Positions 36,337 through 46,199 of a DNA stretch of 64,000 nucleotides are shown here, piece after piece; position 1 is the first letter of the stretch, and every line of letters starts with the position of its first letter. The DNA comes from Warburgia ugandensis (taxonomy: Eukaryota > Streptophyta > Magnoliopsida > Canellales > Canellaceae), in the NCBI GenBank assembly GCA_035236585.1, contig CP141136.1, positions 54,639,136 to 54,703,135 of the forward strand, written 5' to 3'. A program made the position numbers and the translations under genes. Under the pieces are notes generated by a model that did no database searches, was not told where the DNA came from, and saw only the letters and a list, made by a program, of their open reading frames with translations.

Positions 36337-36547
36337 TTCTTTACTCGTATCATATCTTCACCACTAAATCCGGTCTTCTTTAATTCCAAGAGGAATGGTC
36401 GGTTGAAGGTCCTATACTGCGGTTCCTGATAAGTTGCCCGTCATTATCTCCATGAAGGGGCTAACTTGTGAATGATTGAACTCTCTCACCTGACTGATGT
36501 AGCCTTGTCTATTTGCTAAACTAAAAATTACAATGGATGTTTAAGCT

Positions 36548-37115
36548 TAGCATGGAGAGATTGAGAGGGAGGTTTCCCAGAGAATCCAAAAGGGTTAGAA
36601 CAAATAGAGATGTACATCTAGAGTTTTGTGTGATCGATGAGTGCCCCTCAAACTAAAAGAAAAATTCTATAGGATGACCATAAGGCCGGTCATGCTCTAT
36701 GGATCAGAATGTTGGGCAGTTAAGGAACATTATGCTCATAGGATGAGTGTCACAGAAATGAGGATGTTGATATAGATAAGTGGTAAAACAAAAAAGGACA
36801 AAATTAGGAATGAAAATATTAGAGAAAATTTAGAGGTAACACCAATAGGTAACAAGATGAGGGAGATTAGACTTAGATGGTTTAGATATGTCCAAAGGAG
36901 ACCGAAAACAGCACTGGTTAGAGTGAGTGATGCAATGCAAGTAGAAGGTTTTAAAAGAGCAAGGGGAAGGCCCAAAAGGACATGAATAGAAGTGGTGAGG
37001 AAAGATTTAAAAACTTTGGAATTAAATGAAGCCATGATATTTAATCGAGAAGAATGGAGGAATGAGATTCATGTGGCCGACCCCTAATTGTAATAAGGTC
37101 TTAATGATGATGATG
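36548..37115 (+). mobile_element. 3' fragment of an RTE-type LINE
   Basis: It is collinear with 10505-11065 and better preserved. In frame, pieces read FYRMTIRPVMLYGSECWAVK, RLRWFRYVQRRPKTALVR and RGRPKRT. It ends ATTGTAATAAGGTCTTAATGATGATGATGATC (quoted in part), the typical RTE tail. It is 5'-truncated and carries stop codons. Confidence 0.87.
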
Positions 37116-37583
37116 ATCCTATAACTCATGCTTTTGGGATTTGAAGTTGAACAGTTGTTTATGTAAAGTTTCTAATTTTTTATTAACTGTGAGAAAAAGC
37201 TACAATTCTTCGGATGCTCGAATTATTCTATCTTCTTGCTATTTGAGATACTAGATATCCAAGGCTACGGCAAACAAATGACAATCCCATCGTTCAAAGG
37301 TGAGCCCCTTCACATAGAAAGTGAGGGAATGCGCCCTATAATATCTTTAGACTGGCATTTCTCTAATTTCAAATGTATTTAGGTTGAGTATATAAGCAAC
37401 AAGAAGATTGTATCACTTAGTGGATTTTTGGGCTTTGTTTGCTCTCCAACTTGCAACCAAGGCATCTACTTATTAATTATTTAAAGGGAAAAAGATAAAC
37501 CAATGGTTATCGAAAAGATAAGAATTGATGAGAGAATAACAAGCTATAAAGTGGGCAAAGATTGACTTATATACAAGTCAGAC

Positions 37584-37769
37584 CCAGACCATGAGAGTCT
37601 TGGCACTACGGTTGAGTTGTCACGTGTGACTTCGAATCCTAGGTTCAAGGCATGGAACACAGCCTCTTACAAAAATGCAAACTAAAACTGCATGCTATAA
37701 AATTTTGTAGTCTGCCACCTTCTTGGACCGAGCATACGAAGGGAGCTTCTTACACCGGACTGCCTTTTT
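37584..37769 (+). mobile_element. Au SINE with 11-bp target duplication
   Basis: GTCTTGGCACTACGGTTGAG, GGTTCAAGGCATGGAACACA, TTACAAAAATGCA and the tail CACCGGACTGCC mark a diverged Au SINE. The flanking ACAAGTCAGAC occurs at 37573-37583 and again at 37770-37780, a perfect 11-bp target-site duplication. Confidence 0.88.
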
Positions 37770-37999
37770 ACAAGTCAGACTCAAGTCAGACTCAGACACT
37801 CTACTCTTATCCAGCAAATCGGCAAGACAATTAGCGGACCTCATGCATAAGAAAAGGAAAGCAAGCAAGAATAAAGTATAGCAGGCATAAATGAGAGACA
37901 AAAACAAAACCTAATCTCTGTGGGCCTCGACAAATCTACTTATTTGGCACACAGGAGGAGTCCCCTTTCAAATGAAAAAAAATAAAAATCGATAAAAGT

Positions 38000-38312
38000 A
38001 GAAGTGGGATTCAAAGTTGCTGTGATCCAAGCCATCCATCTTTGGCGTTCCATCTTAAAATATGAGCATAAGGTGTACCAACCCTTTCCATGATTGATCC
38101 AAACCATTTATCTTGTAATGCACGCTATGAATGTTTCATCAGTGCAGTGTTACTTGACAAATTTTCTCCATTGCTTTCTTGTCTCTTAGCCTTTCATTAG
38201 GTCATAAGTCGGGCACTAAGGTTTCTCAAATGGAAGTGGAGTTAATAGTGGCTCATCCGTAGCTCAACTTAGATCCTAGATGGCTTGGATCACTAAAAAA
38301 ACTGGGCCCTAC
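38000..38312. mobile_element. Possible foldback/MITE-like element
   Basis: The left side has GTGATCCAAGCCATCCATCT. The right side reverse complemented has GTGATCCAAGCCATCTAGGA. Outer sequences (GTAGAAGTGGG versus GTAGGGCCCAG) pair weakly. Its style is like the element at 17915-18205. Arm length and target duplication are not established. Confidence 0.4.
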
Positions 38313-38319
38313 TTTTCTT

Positions 38320-39064
38320 TTCTTTTTTTGGGTGAATGCCCCACTTGCTACCTCACATAACTGCCCTATCTTCTGTAGCCATGCAATGTCAAATGATCCC
38401 ACCCGCTGATTGCAAAAGTTAGGCATAAAAACAAACATAATCTACTAACTTTTCGGCCCTCGACTTTACGAGCACCGGTGAAAAATAAAGATCATATCGG
38501 CTGACATGCCCTACTCAAGACATAGTTATCTCACAACTCCCATGGAATGGCTTTACAGCTCCTCGAGATCAATTGATCATCACCATTTATCTCAACATTG
38601 TCGTTCCCAGGAATATCAACCTTTGGCATGTTCCTTGGGAAATTTGGATCATCTTGGGCAACATTTGTCTCACTTGAAAGGTTGAGGAGGTCGTAGATGA
38701 ATGGTTTGGATCACTTGCGATCAGGGCCTTACTTTGTACTTAATTTTTGTCTCCCAAAATTTATTAGTCGTGGTTGATCGAAGTAAAAGTACAAAGCTTA
38801 CAGTCTTCCCTCAGCATGACGAGGTGGAGGGAAGAAGATGCCAGCCCACTTCATACTCAAAAACACGTACAAACATCAGAAGACATTCATTTAACCAAAG
38901 ACGCGTCTTTCCAGCCTGTATGCACCAAGAGTCTTTATTCCTCCTCCCTGGCCCCATCTCATCGTCTCATAATTTCCCCACCAAATATCATCCACATTTC
39001 AGTCCCCATTTTCACCACATCACAATCCCTTCCTCTCTTCCTTGTCTCTCCGGCCGGTCCAGCA
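38320..39064. other. 5' flank of the GATL-type gene
   Basis: Contains the presumed promoter and 5' UTR of the plus-strand gene. The C- and T-rich stretch just before the ATG (about 38930-39060) suits a leader. An open frame continues upstream of the chosen ATG without any family similarity. No clear TATA box was placed. Confidence 0.4.
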
Positions 39065-40150
39065 ATGCCGCTGCCGGAAAAATGCCCTCTCTTTCTACTA
39101 CTACTACTTTTCCTTTTCACCAACTTAACAGCTAGTTTTAGCACCAGATTTTCTAGCAAACAGCAACCCCCACCATTCCGCGAAGCCCCGGCATTTAGAA
39201 ACGGCAAGGAATGCCGGAAAATCGTCTATTCGTCACTAGATAGCCGGGCATACCACCCTTCGATCATCCACATAGCCATGACTTTAGACACTACATATCT
39301 CCGCGGCTCAGTTGCCGGCGTACTTTCTGTCCTAAAGCACGCTTCCTGCCCGGAAAACATAGTTTTCCATTTCCTAGCCTCGTCGCCACACCGTATCGAA
39401 CTGCACCGGACGATCTCTTCCACATTCCCATACCTTAATTTCCACCTCTACCATTTTGATTCCAACCTCGTCAAAGGAAAAATCTCTTCCTCAGTCCGAC
39501 GCGCCTTGGACCAACCACTGAACTATGCACGAATCTACTTAGCAGAACTTCTACCTGCCGGTGTACGTCGGATCATCTACTTTGACTCCGATTTGGTTCT
39601 CGTCGACGACGTGGCGAAGCTCTGGTTGATCGATCTGGGGCCTCACGTGTTGGGAGCCCCAGAGTACTGTCACGCTAATTTTACTAGCTATTTTACTCGT
39701 AAGTTCTGGTCTGATCCTGCTTTTGCTCGCGCGTTTGATGGAAGGAAGCCATGTTATTTTAACACTGGGGTTATGGTGATTGATGTGGATAGATGGAGAG
39801 AAGGAAGATATACACAGAAATTGGAAGCGTGGATGAGAATTCAGAAGAGAGTAAGGATTTATGAGTTGGGTTCTTTGCCTCCATTTTTGCTGGTTTTTGC
39901 TGGAAATGTTCGAGGGGTGGAACACAGATGGAATCAGCATGGTCTTGGTGGGGATAATTTGGAAGGTTTGTGTAGAGATCTGCATTCGGGTCCCGTGAGT
40001 TTGCTGCATTGGAGTGGGAAGGGGAAACCATGGCTTAGATTAGATTCTAAGCGTCCCTGTCCGCTGGATAGTTTGTGGGCTCCATATGATCTGTATCGTA
40101 GATCTTCCGATGGGTTGTCTTCTTCTTCGTTTATATTCTCCGATAGCTGA
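39065..40150 (+). CDS. GT8 galacturonosyltransferase-like protein (GATL type)
   Basis: A single-exon gene for 361 aa, the normal size and structure of GATL proteins. These are Golgi glycosyltransferases of CAZy family GT8 implicated in pectin and xylan synthesis. Residues 7-20 form a hydrophobic signal or anchor ([10 protein letters not shown]). The catalytic domain begins near [15 protein letters not shown] (residues 68-82). The metal/nucleotide-sugar DxD is in [11 protein letters not shown] (D174, D176). [15 protein letters not shown] (231-245) and the C-terminal HWSGKGKPW (315-323) are GT8 hallmarks. One N-glycosylation sequon (NFT, 205) is seen. I chose the ATG at 39065 because the frame upstream has no GATL similarity and the signal anchor starts right after it. 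All key residues are intact, so it is probably functional. Confidence 0.95.
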   Translation: MPLPEKCPLFLLLLLFLFTNLTASFSTRFSSKQQPPPFREAPAFRNGKECRKIVYSSLDSRAYHPSIIHIAMTLDTTYLRGSVAGVLSVLKHASCPENIVFHFLASSPHRIELHRTISSTFPYLNFHLYHFDSNLVKGKISSSVRRALDQPLNYARIYLAELLPAGVRRIIYFDSDLVLVDDVAKLWLIDLGPHVLGAPEYCHANFTSYFTRKFWSDPAFARAFDGRKPCYFNTGVMVIDVDRWREGRYTQKLEAWMRIQKRVRIYELGSLPPFLLVFAGNVRGVEHRWNQHGLGGDNLEGLCRDLHSGPVSLLHWSGKGKPWLRLDSKRPCPLDSLWAPYDLYRRSSDGLSSSSFIFSDS

Positions 40151-41778
40151 AATGGAGGCGAATTGAAGGGCTGTCTGTTTTGTGTTGCCTGTTTCAGCAA
40201 GGAACTTATCTTAAAAGAGGAAAGCTTTGGCGAAAACTTTCACATGGTGGGCCCCATCTATGATTGATCTTAGAGCGTCTGCTAGGTCCCATCCAAAGGC
40301 TTGAAGATCATGCCGATCGGCCACCGTTGTATATCTTCAGGTACATAATGTAGTCTTGGCCGTCAATTTTGAACCGTTTTGATTTTAAGTGGCTAGGTTG
40401 TGGCCGCTCATACGATTAAGCAATCGACTGTCAGATAGACGGCCGAGATCAACCATAACTTAGCTTACTATGCGAAATGGATGTGTCTCCTTGTAATACA
40501 TTGAGATCCGCCGGGACATTCAGCCCGTTCTTTAATTTATAATTTATCAGAATGTTGATATTGGCACCCCCTTTGGAGCAAAAGACATTTTGGGGATGAT
40601 GTACAGTAACCACATTGGATTCCGCAAGCAATGTTTTGTGTTTTGTTGAATGGAAGATGTGCATCAAGTAAGGATCATACAGTATGACCTTTTATGTTGC
40701 TTTTTGCCATGGTGTTTGCTTTCTAATCTTTAGTTCGTTTGACTCTTCATGAATGATTTGTTAAGGCTAGTGGGAATGAAAAATAAAGGGGAACATGCAT
40801 GGAGCACCGCTCGGTGCACAAAGCTTCACGGAACGGGTTTTGGAGGCGGACCACAAGGTTAATATTATGCAACCTTACCTTGTATTTGCCGTATGCCAGA
40901 AAAAACATGTACAGACAGCCTAAATTAGACTACCCACCCATTTCACTTTTTTAAGATTTTGAGAAGTTGCATGATGAGCATCAATTAGATCGAATCTTAG
41001 TTGTCAAGATTTGGTCTCGTGTATGATCGAGGTGGTCACGCCAGTTTCGGTTCGATGCCAAAAGGAGGCCTATGCAGTCCGTGATTATCGATATTGGGGC
41101 CTAAGATAGCGGACAAGCCATCAGTGATTTGGACATAAAAGGATAGCCCTGGCAGAAAATAGGACAAGATAGTATAGCTCCTCGTGACACATAAGAGAAA
41201 CGCATTGGTAGGGCGACGACATGATAAATTGCTGGTTATGCCCACTTTCAAACGAGGTGTCCTACCTCCACTTTATCCACCATTTCATCTAATCTCAACA
41301 ATTCTCCATAGCTCTTAGGACAAAAATCAGAATGGTTGGATGATTCTAGCATGAAAGAATATCTATGGTGCGTTGTTTATGTACAATGTTTCTTCCATTC
41401 ATTTCTTGTAACCTAAAGTGCATATTTTAGATGCTGGGATATGAAGGAATTCATGCAGATATATAATTAATGTGCCATTCTATAAGTTCATGTGCGCTGT
41501 CTCGCCTTACCTCCTATGAGATTGGATACAGAGGCCAATTTGTCCGCATAACCATCTTATCTGGCCATTAATGCGGGGCGTTTAGCCTCAGGAAAGCAAA
41601 GTCATTTCTGACGAGGAAGTCGCTTAACGCAATCGTTGGAGGTTCTACCCGATCAAACAAAAAAAAGAGTGGTATAACCAAGGAAAGAATTTTATGTCCA
41701 ACTTACTGATGATTTTATAGAACTTGTGACAAAGGGCTTGAAGAAAGTTGCTAATAAAGAGGCGATGCCTTTATAGAT
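40151..41778. other. Intergenic, 3' flank of the GATL-type gene
   Basis: The proximal part should hold the 3' UTR. It includes the SINE fragment at 40795-40885. Nothing else was recognised. Confidence 0.5.
40795..40885 (-). mobile_element. Au SINE, 3' fragment
   Basis: CGGTGCACAAAGCTTCACGG, GGCGGACCACAAGGTTAATA and CAACCTTACCTTGTATTTG match, in reverse complement, the 3' half of the Au SINE. The head is missing. Confidence 0.75.
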
Positions 41779-41791
41779 GAGGGTAGCTAAT

Positions 41792-41975
41792 AGTAAAGGG
41801 CAGCTCCAGTGCACAAAGCTTCTTCCTATGTGGAGTCTGGGAAAGGGGCGGACCACAAGGGTCTACAGCATGTAGCCTTACTTTGTATTTTTAGTAGAGG
41901 CAATTTCACGCCTTGAACCCGTGACCTCAAAGTCACATGTCGACAACTTTATCGTAGTGCCAAGGCTCTCCTTCG
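41792..41975 (-). mobile_element. Au SINE with 13-bp target duplication
   Basis: A full-length reverse-complement copy (GGCAGCTCCAGTGCACAAAG ... CTTGAACCCGTGACCTCAAA ... TTTATCGTAGTGCCAAGGCT). It is flanked by GAGGGTAGCTAAT at 41779-41791 and 41976-41988, a perfect 13-bp duplication. Confidence 0.93.
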
Positions 41976-41988
41976 GAGGGTAGCTAAT

Positions 41989-42699
41989 GTAAACCAATCT
42001 CTATAATGTTTATAGAAAATTAGAATCAACGGAAGCAAAATAAGCATGAAATAGAAACTTACCTCCAGCCATAGCAGTAGATTTGAAGTAGCTCTTCAAG
42101 TGATCTTTTGATTCAACAGTAGTAGACGATGATGGAGAGCAGATATTTCATCCGCTTAAATCAGGGACCTCTTAAGAGATGATGGTTAATGGCAGTTATT
42201 ACACATGTTAAATGTGTAAATAGTATGCAATACGTTAGATTTTTGAATCCGTAGATATCCAAAATCAGACAGATCTCATGAATGGATGATCAGCCTGCAC
42301 ACTGAAATCATGTGGTGACAGTTACCAAGTCTGATTTACAGCAGGTCCACGTACTTCGTCCTAAATTAGACATGATCCACATAATCCAGGGTAGGGCATC
42401 TGCTAGAACGCGGCACTCCAGGCATTGAGGGAAGAGAAACAGTCTGAACTCGTAGTCTTCGAGCCCGATGTGGCCTCTATCTGTTGAAGCGATGGAGTTG
42501 AGAGATATTTCCCAATGCGAACTCAGTGACTCTGTGCTGCAGTCGGTGGAGAGGGGCTGTCCATTAGATATACACTATGTTTCCCTCAATGCCAGTAAAC
42601 CTTGTCGAGTCGATATAACATCTGAGGCATTAGAATACATATGAATCCATGCTTGTTTTCTGATGTATTATTCTGTTTACACTACCATAGCAGCATGCC
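41989..42699. other. Intergenic, no recognisable feature
   Basis: No open frame of note and no repeat recognised. Confidence 0.45.
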
Positions 42700-43628
42700 A
42701 TAGATGTGACATAAATCAGAAAAATGCTAACCATTCAGTTTGTGAGATGTTATTGCCTTTTTCTAACCGAAGACTCTCTCCTTATTTACGATAGATGATA
42801 TTATATTTTTCCTTTTTCGAGTTTAGCTGAAATATGGAAGAAATGTGTGTTTCTATCCCCATAGTTCAGCCAATCATTTCTAGCTTTCTGTTTTGCCGAC
42901 ATTTCTTGTAGTCCAAGGGCTGTTTGCAACTCACACATTGTGTTAATCTCCTTCTTGGTTAACAGGCCAAGTCAAAGAGCAGCCCCGGTGCATTGGGCTC
43001 CCGCCTATGCGGGGTTTGGAGAAAGGGCAGACCACTAGGGTTTATAGTAGGCAGCTTTATCTTGCATTTTGCAAGAGGCTGTTTCTACACCTTGAACTTG
43101 TGACCTCAAAGTCACATAACTACAACTTTACCGTTGTGCCAAGACTCCCCTTGGTTAACAGGCCAAGTACCTTGAATATATTCCAGCTTGCTAAAAAGCG
43201 GCTTGACCCTACGATTGATGTTGCCAAACACGTCTGTTCCGATTCTTCAAATCATACTTCAAAGCTTAAAGCTTCCTACAGAGCACGTGCCCTGCCCATT
43301 CCAGGAATTTTAAGCCTTGTCAATAATCCCATCAAATATGGGATTCTCTTGCCATGCAATGTTATATTTAACTGTGAAGTTCCTTCTATCCGTATTCAAT
43401 ATCATAGGGCAATGATCAGATGAAAGTCTAGGAGGATGGAAGACCCTGCTGTCAGGAAATAGCTTCAGCCACGAAGGTTAACGAGGACTCTGTCCAGTCG
43501 CTTCCTAATATTATCATTTCCAACCTGACAATTTGTCCATGTGAAGCATGGCCCAGAAAATCCACCATCGATAAGGACTAAGCCATTAACCAAGATATTT
43601 AGGTCAATATTCTTGGAAAGGCTTCAAA
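42700..43628 (-). mobile_element. L1-type LINE, downstream part of the nested host element
   Basis: The minus strand carries pieces of plant L1 ORF2 between endonuclease and RT, such as WIFWAMLHMDKLSG-like and PRLSSDHCPMILNTDRRNF, then KARNDWLNYGDRNTHFFHIS (about 42925-42830). Stops and frameshifts are present. An Au SINE (42973-43150) splits it. Its upstream part continues at 55349-55930, 11.7 kb away, across the SINE-gypsy insertion. RT itself was not seen to the left, so the element is truncated or decayed there. Confidence 0.8.
42973..43150 (-). mobile_element. Au SINE with perfect 18-bp target duplication, inside the L1
   Basis: A full-length reverse-complement copy (GAGCAGCCCCGGTGCATTGG ... 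ACCGTTGTGCCAAGACTCCC). It is flanked by TTGGTTAACAGGCCAAGT at 42955-42972 and 43151-43168, identical over 18 bp. Removing it restores a continuous L1 reading. Confidence 0.95.
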
Positions 43629-43756
43629 GGGGAGCCTTGGTGCAACAGTAAAGTTGTCGTCATGTGACCTTGAGGTCATGGGTTTAACGTGTGAAAATAG
43701 CCTCTTGCAAAGATGCAAGGTAAGACTGCGTACTATAGACCCTTACCGGCCCCTTT
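43629..43756 (+). mobile_element. Au SINE, left half (split by the gypsy element)
   Basis: GGGGAGCCTTGGTGCAACAG, CATGTGACCTTGAGGTCATG and TGCAAGGTAAGACTGCGTAC run up to ACCGGCCCCTTT, where the gypsy LTR starts (TGTCACAACC at 43757). The missing right half is at 55293-55347. Confidence 0.93.
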
Positions 43757-43927
43757 TGTCACAACCCCAATCCCCAGGGCCGCAATTAGGCTTAATCAAG
43801 CCTAACGATTGGGCGAGCCAGGCCTACGTGGCCTTGCTTTTTTTTTTTTTTTTTTTCATAATTATATCACAGCGGAAGTGTTGAGAGAGGTAGGTGCTCT
43901 TCTCCTGGGCAAGTCACAGTTTACTAG

Positions 43928-43967
<40 letters not shown>

Positions 43968-44825
43968 TCCTTTAATAACCGAGTCCTACCGAAATTTCGG
44001 CAGAGTCTCCCCTGTTTTTCGGACATTATGCATTTAACGCATGCTATGCGGTTCACCTGATAGACAACATAGCAGTCATAATTTACTGGAGGGAGACTTA
44101 GTCTCCATACTATCTATCATAGCAACACATACATGATGCATAATGAATCAGTGTCAAAATAAGACATAACTCGTTTAGCACTTATATACATGTGTTTATA
44201 TACAACAAAAAATTTAACAGCTTCAAGCAAGCTTTCTTCGACTCACTCAACGACCTTTCTCTTCTCTGCCTGATTGGTACCTGCAAAATAACAAGGTGAG
44301 CTGCGAAGCCCAGTAAGGGAAAAGAACCAAACCCATGCATATCCAGTCATTCTCATTGCCACGCTTAAAAACACATTCACTATAACATGAGCATGCATTT
44401 TCCATTTTAACTAGTCATATATAACATAGCTAGCATGTGCTATCAAATAAGGCCTATGCTTATTAGAGCAGAATTACAGTTTTTTCCCCAAATTCTAATA
44501 TGACACGACAGTCATCGCATGCAAATAAGCACCCCCATAAGGATTTCCTATTCGTGTCCAACCACAGGACATTCAATAGATGAGTGACTAAGTCATATAC
44601 CTCATTCTAAGGTTAAATGCAAACTATAAGCGTTACTTCCAACAAAGCTGTATACTCAGTGATGATTTTCTCAGTAATATTAAACCTGCCTAGCATTTCA
44701 CTAGGATTCAATAGTCATCTCCCTCAAGGATTACCATCTTGGGCGGCCCACTATGTGTATCATCATCAAGGCAGTCGGACCCTCAGGATTTACCATCTTG
44801 GGCAGCGCCAAAGTCAGGTTCCCTC
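43757..44825 (-). mobile_element. Truncated 3' LTR of the chromodomain gypsy complex
   Basis: It starts TGTCACAACCCCAATCCCCA, as does 51563, and is almost identical to 51563-52613 (the TA-run length and a few bases differ). It stops at about 44825, where integrase coding sequence begins (GGATCTCTATCTGAC on the plus strand). About two thirds of the LTR is missing. Confidence 0.93.
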
Positions 44826-46199
44826 GGATCTCTATCTGACACAATGGATACAGGTAACCCGTGTAACCTTACAACCTCACGTACATACAACTGACTCAAT
44901 GTCTCGAGTGAATCAGTAACCTTCACTGGCAGGAAGTGTGCTGACTTGGTCAGTCTATCCACAATCACCCAAATGCTGTTCCAACCTTGCTTACTACGTG
45001 GAAGACCTACCACAAAATCCATGGTAATGTGCTCCCACTTCCATTCTGCCACTGGCAATGGCTGTAGTAACCCTGCAGGCTTTTGATGTTCTGCTTTAAC
45101 CTGTTGACAAATCAGACATCGAGCAACAAATTCAGCAATGTCCTTCTTCATACCCTTCCACCAGAAGTGTCTCCTAAGGTCTTGATACATCTTCGTACTA
45201 CCGGGATGTATCGAAAACTTAGACCGGTGTGCCTCACTCAGCAATCCTCTCCTAACCTCATCAACTGGAGGGACCATTAATCTACTCAAATATCGTACCC
45301 CACCAGAAGAGTCCACGGTCTAATGCTCAACACTCTCACCTTCTTCTATTCGAGCTCTAATACTCTTAGCCTCTTCATCATCCTTCTGTGCCTGCAATAC
45401 TTCTTGTATTATAGAAGGTTGAGCAATCATTTGATACAAAAATGCACCCCTTTCAGATGAATCAATGTGCAAGTCATATTCGGTCAATGACTCACGCACC
45501 TTCCATCTGAAGCCTTGAAGTCCAACCATCAAACCTCCAGACTTCCTACTTAGTGCATCTGCAACAACATTCGCTTTTCCTAGGTGATACTGAAGTGTGA
45601 AATCAAAGTTCTCCAAGTACTCAACCCATCTGATCTGCCTCAGATTTAAATCCTTCTGAGTAAAGATATACTTTAAGCTTTTATGGTCGGTAAAGACATC
45701 AAACCTTTCACCATACAAATAATGTTTCCAAAGCTTCAATGCAAACACCATCGCTACCAGCTCTAAGTCATGAGTAGGGTATTTCTTCTCATTTGGCTTC
45801 AATTGACGAGAGCCATAAGCCACTACTCTTCCTTCTTGCATTAGGACACATCCTAGTCCTAAGTGTGAAGCATCACAGTACACCGCATAACCGACACCTC
45901 ACTCAGGAATGATAAGCACAGGTGCCGAGGTCAATCGTTTCTTCAACTCCTGAAATGACTGCTCACATGAATCATCCCACTCGAATACAACCCCCTTTCT
46001 CGTAAGTCTTGTCATGGATGCTGCAATGCGTGAGAAGTCCTTCACAAACCTCCTATAATAACACACCAGAAAGCTCCTAATCTCGGTTATGTTCCTCGGT
46101 CTTTCCCAACTCAGCACGGCTTCTATCTTTGACGAGTCGACAGCAATCCCATCACCAGAAACTACATGTCCAAGAAAATTCACCTTGGATGCCCAAAAC
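44826..46199 (-). pseudogene. Gypsy pol, downstream part: RNase H and truncated integrase
   Basis: The minus-strand order begins at 46183 with the RT thumb ([20 protein letters not shown]). The RNase H follows ([20 protein letters not shown], then [20 protein letters not shown]). Next comes the integrase zinc site (HPGSTKMYQDL ... CLICQQVK), and then the core with its first catalytic Asp (ITMDFVVGLPRSKQG) and second Asp (SDRDPR). The sequence breaks after DPR at 44826, so the third catalytic residue, the integrase C-terminus and the chromodomain are missing. In-frame stops lie near 45896 and 45318. Closest in type to chromoviruses of the Tekay/Del kind. Not functional. Confidence 0.93.

Noticed and set aside
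38774-39064. 97-residue N-terminal extension of the GATL protein
   Set aside because: No family similarity and no signal sequence. The ATG at 39065 is followed at once by a signal anchor and gives the family's normal length.
39551-40009. Long minus-strand frame opposite the GATL gene
   Set aside because: Shadow of the coding strand with no recognisable domain. The same applies to frames opposite mutase exon 1 (17090-17354) and exon 3 (6319-6759).
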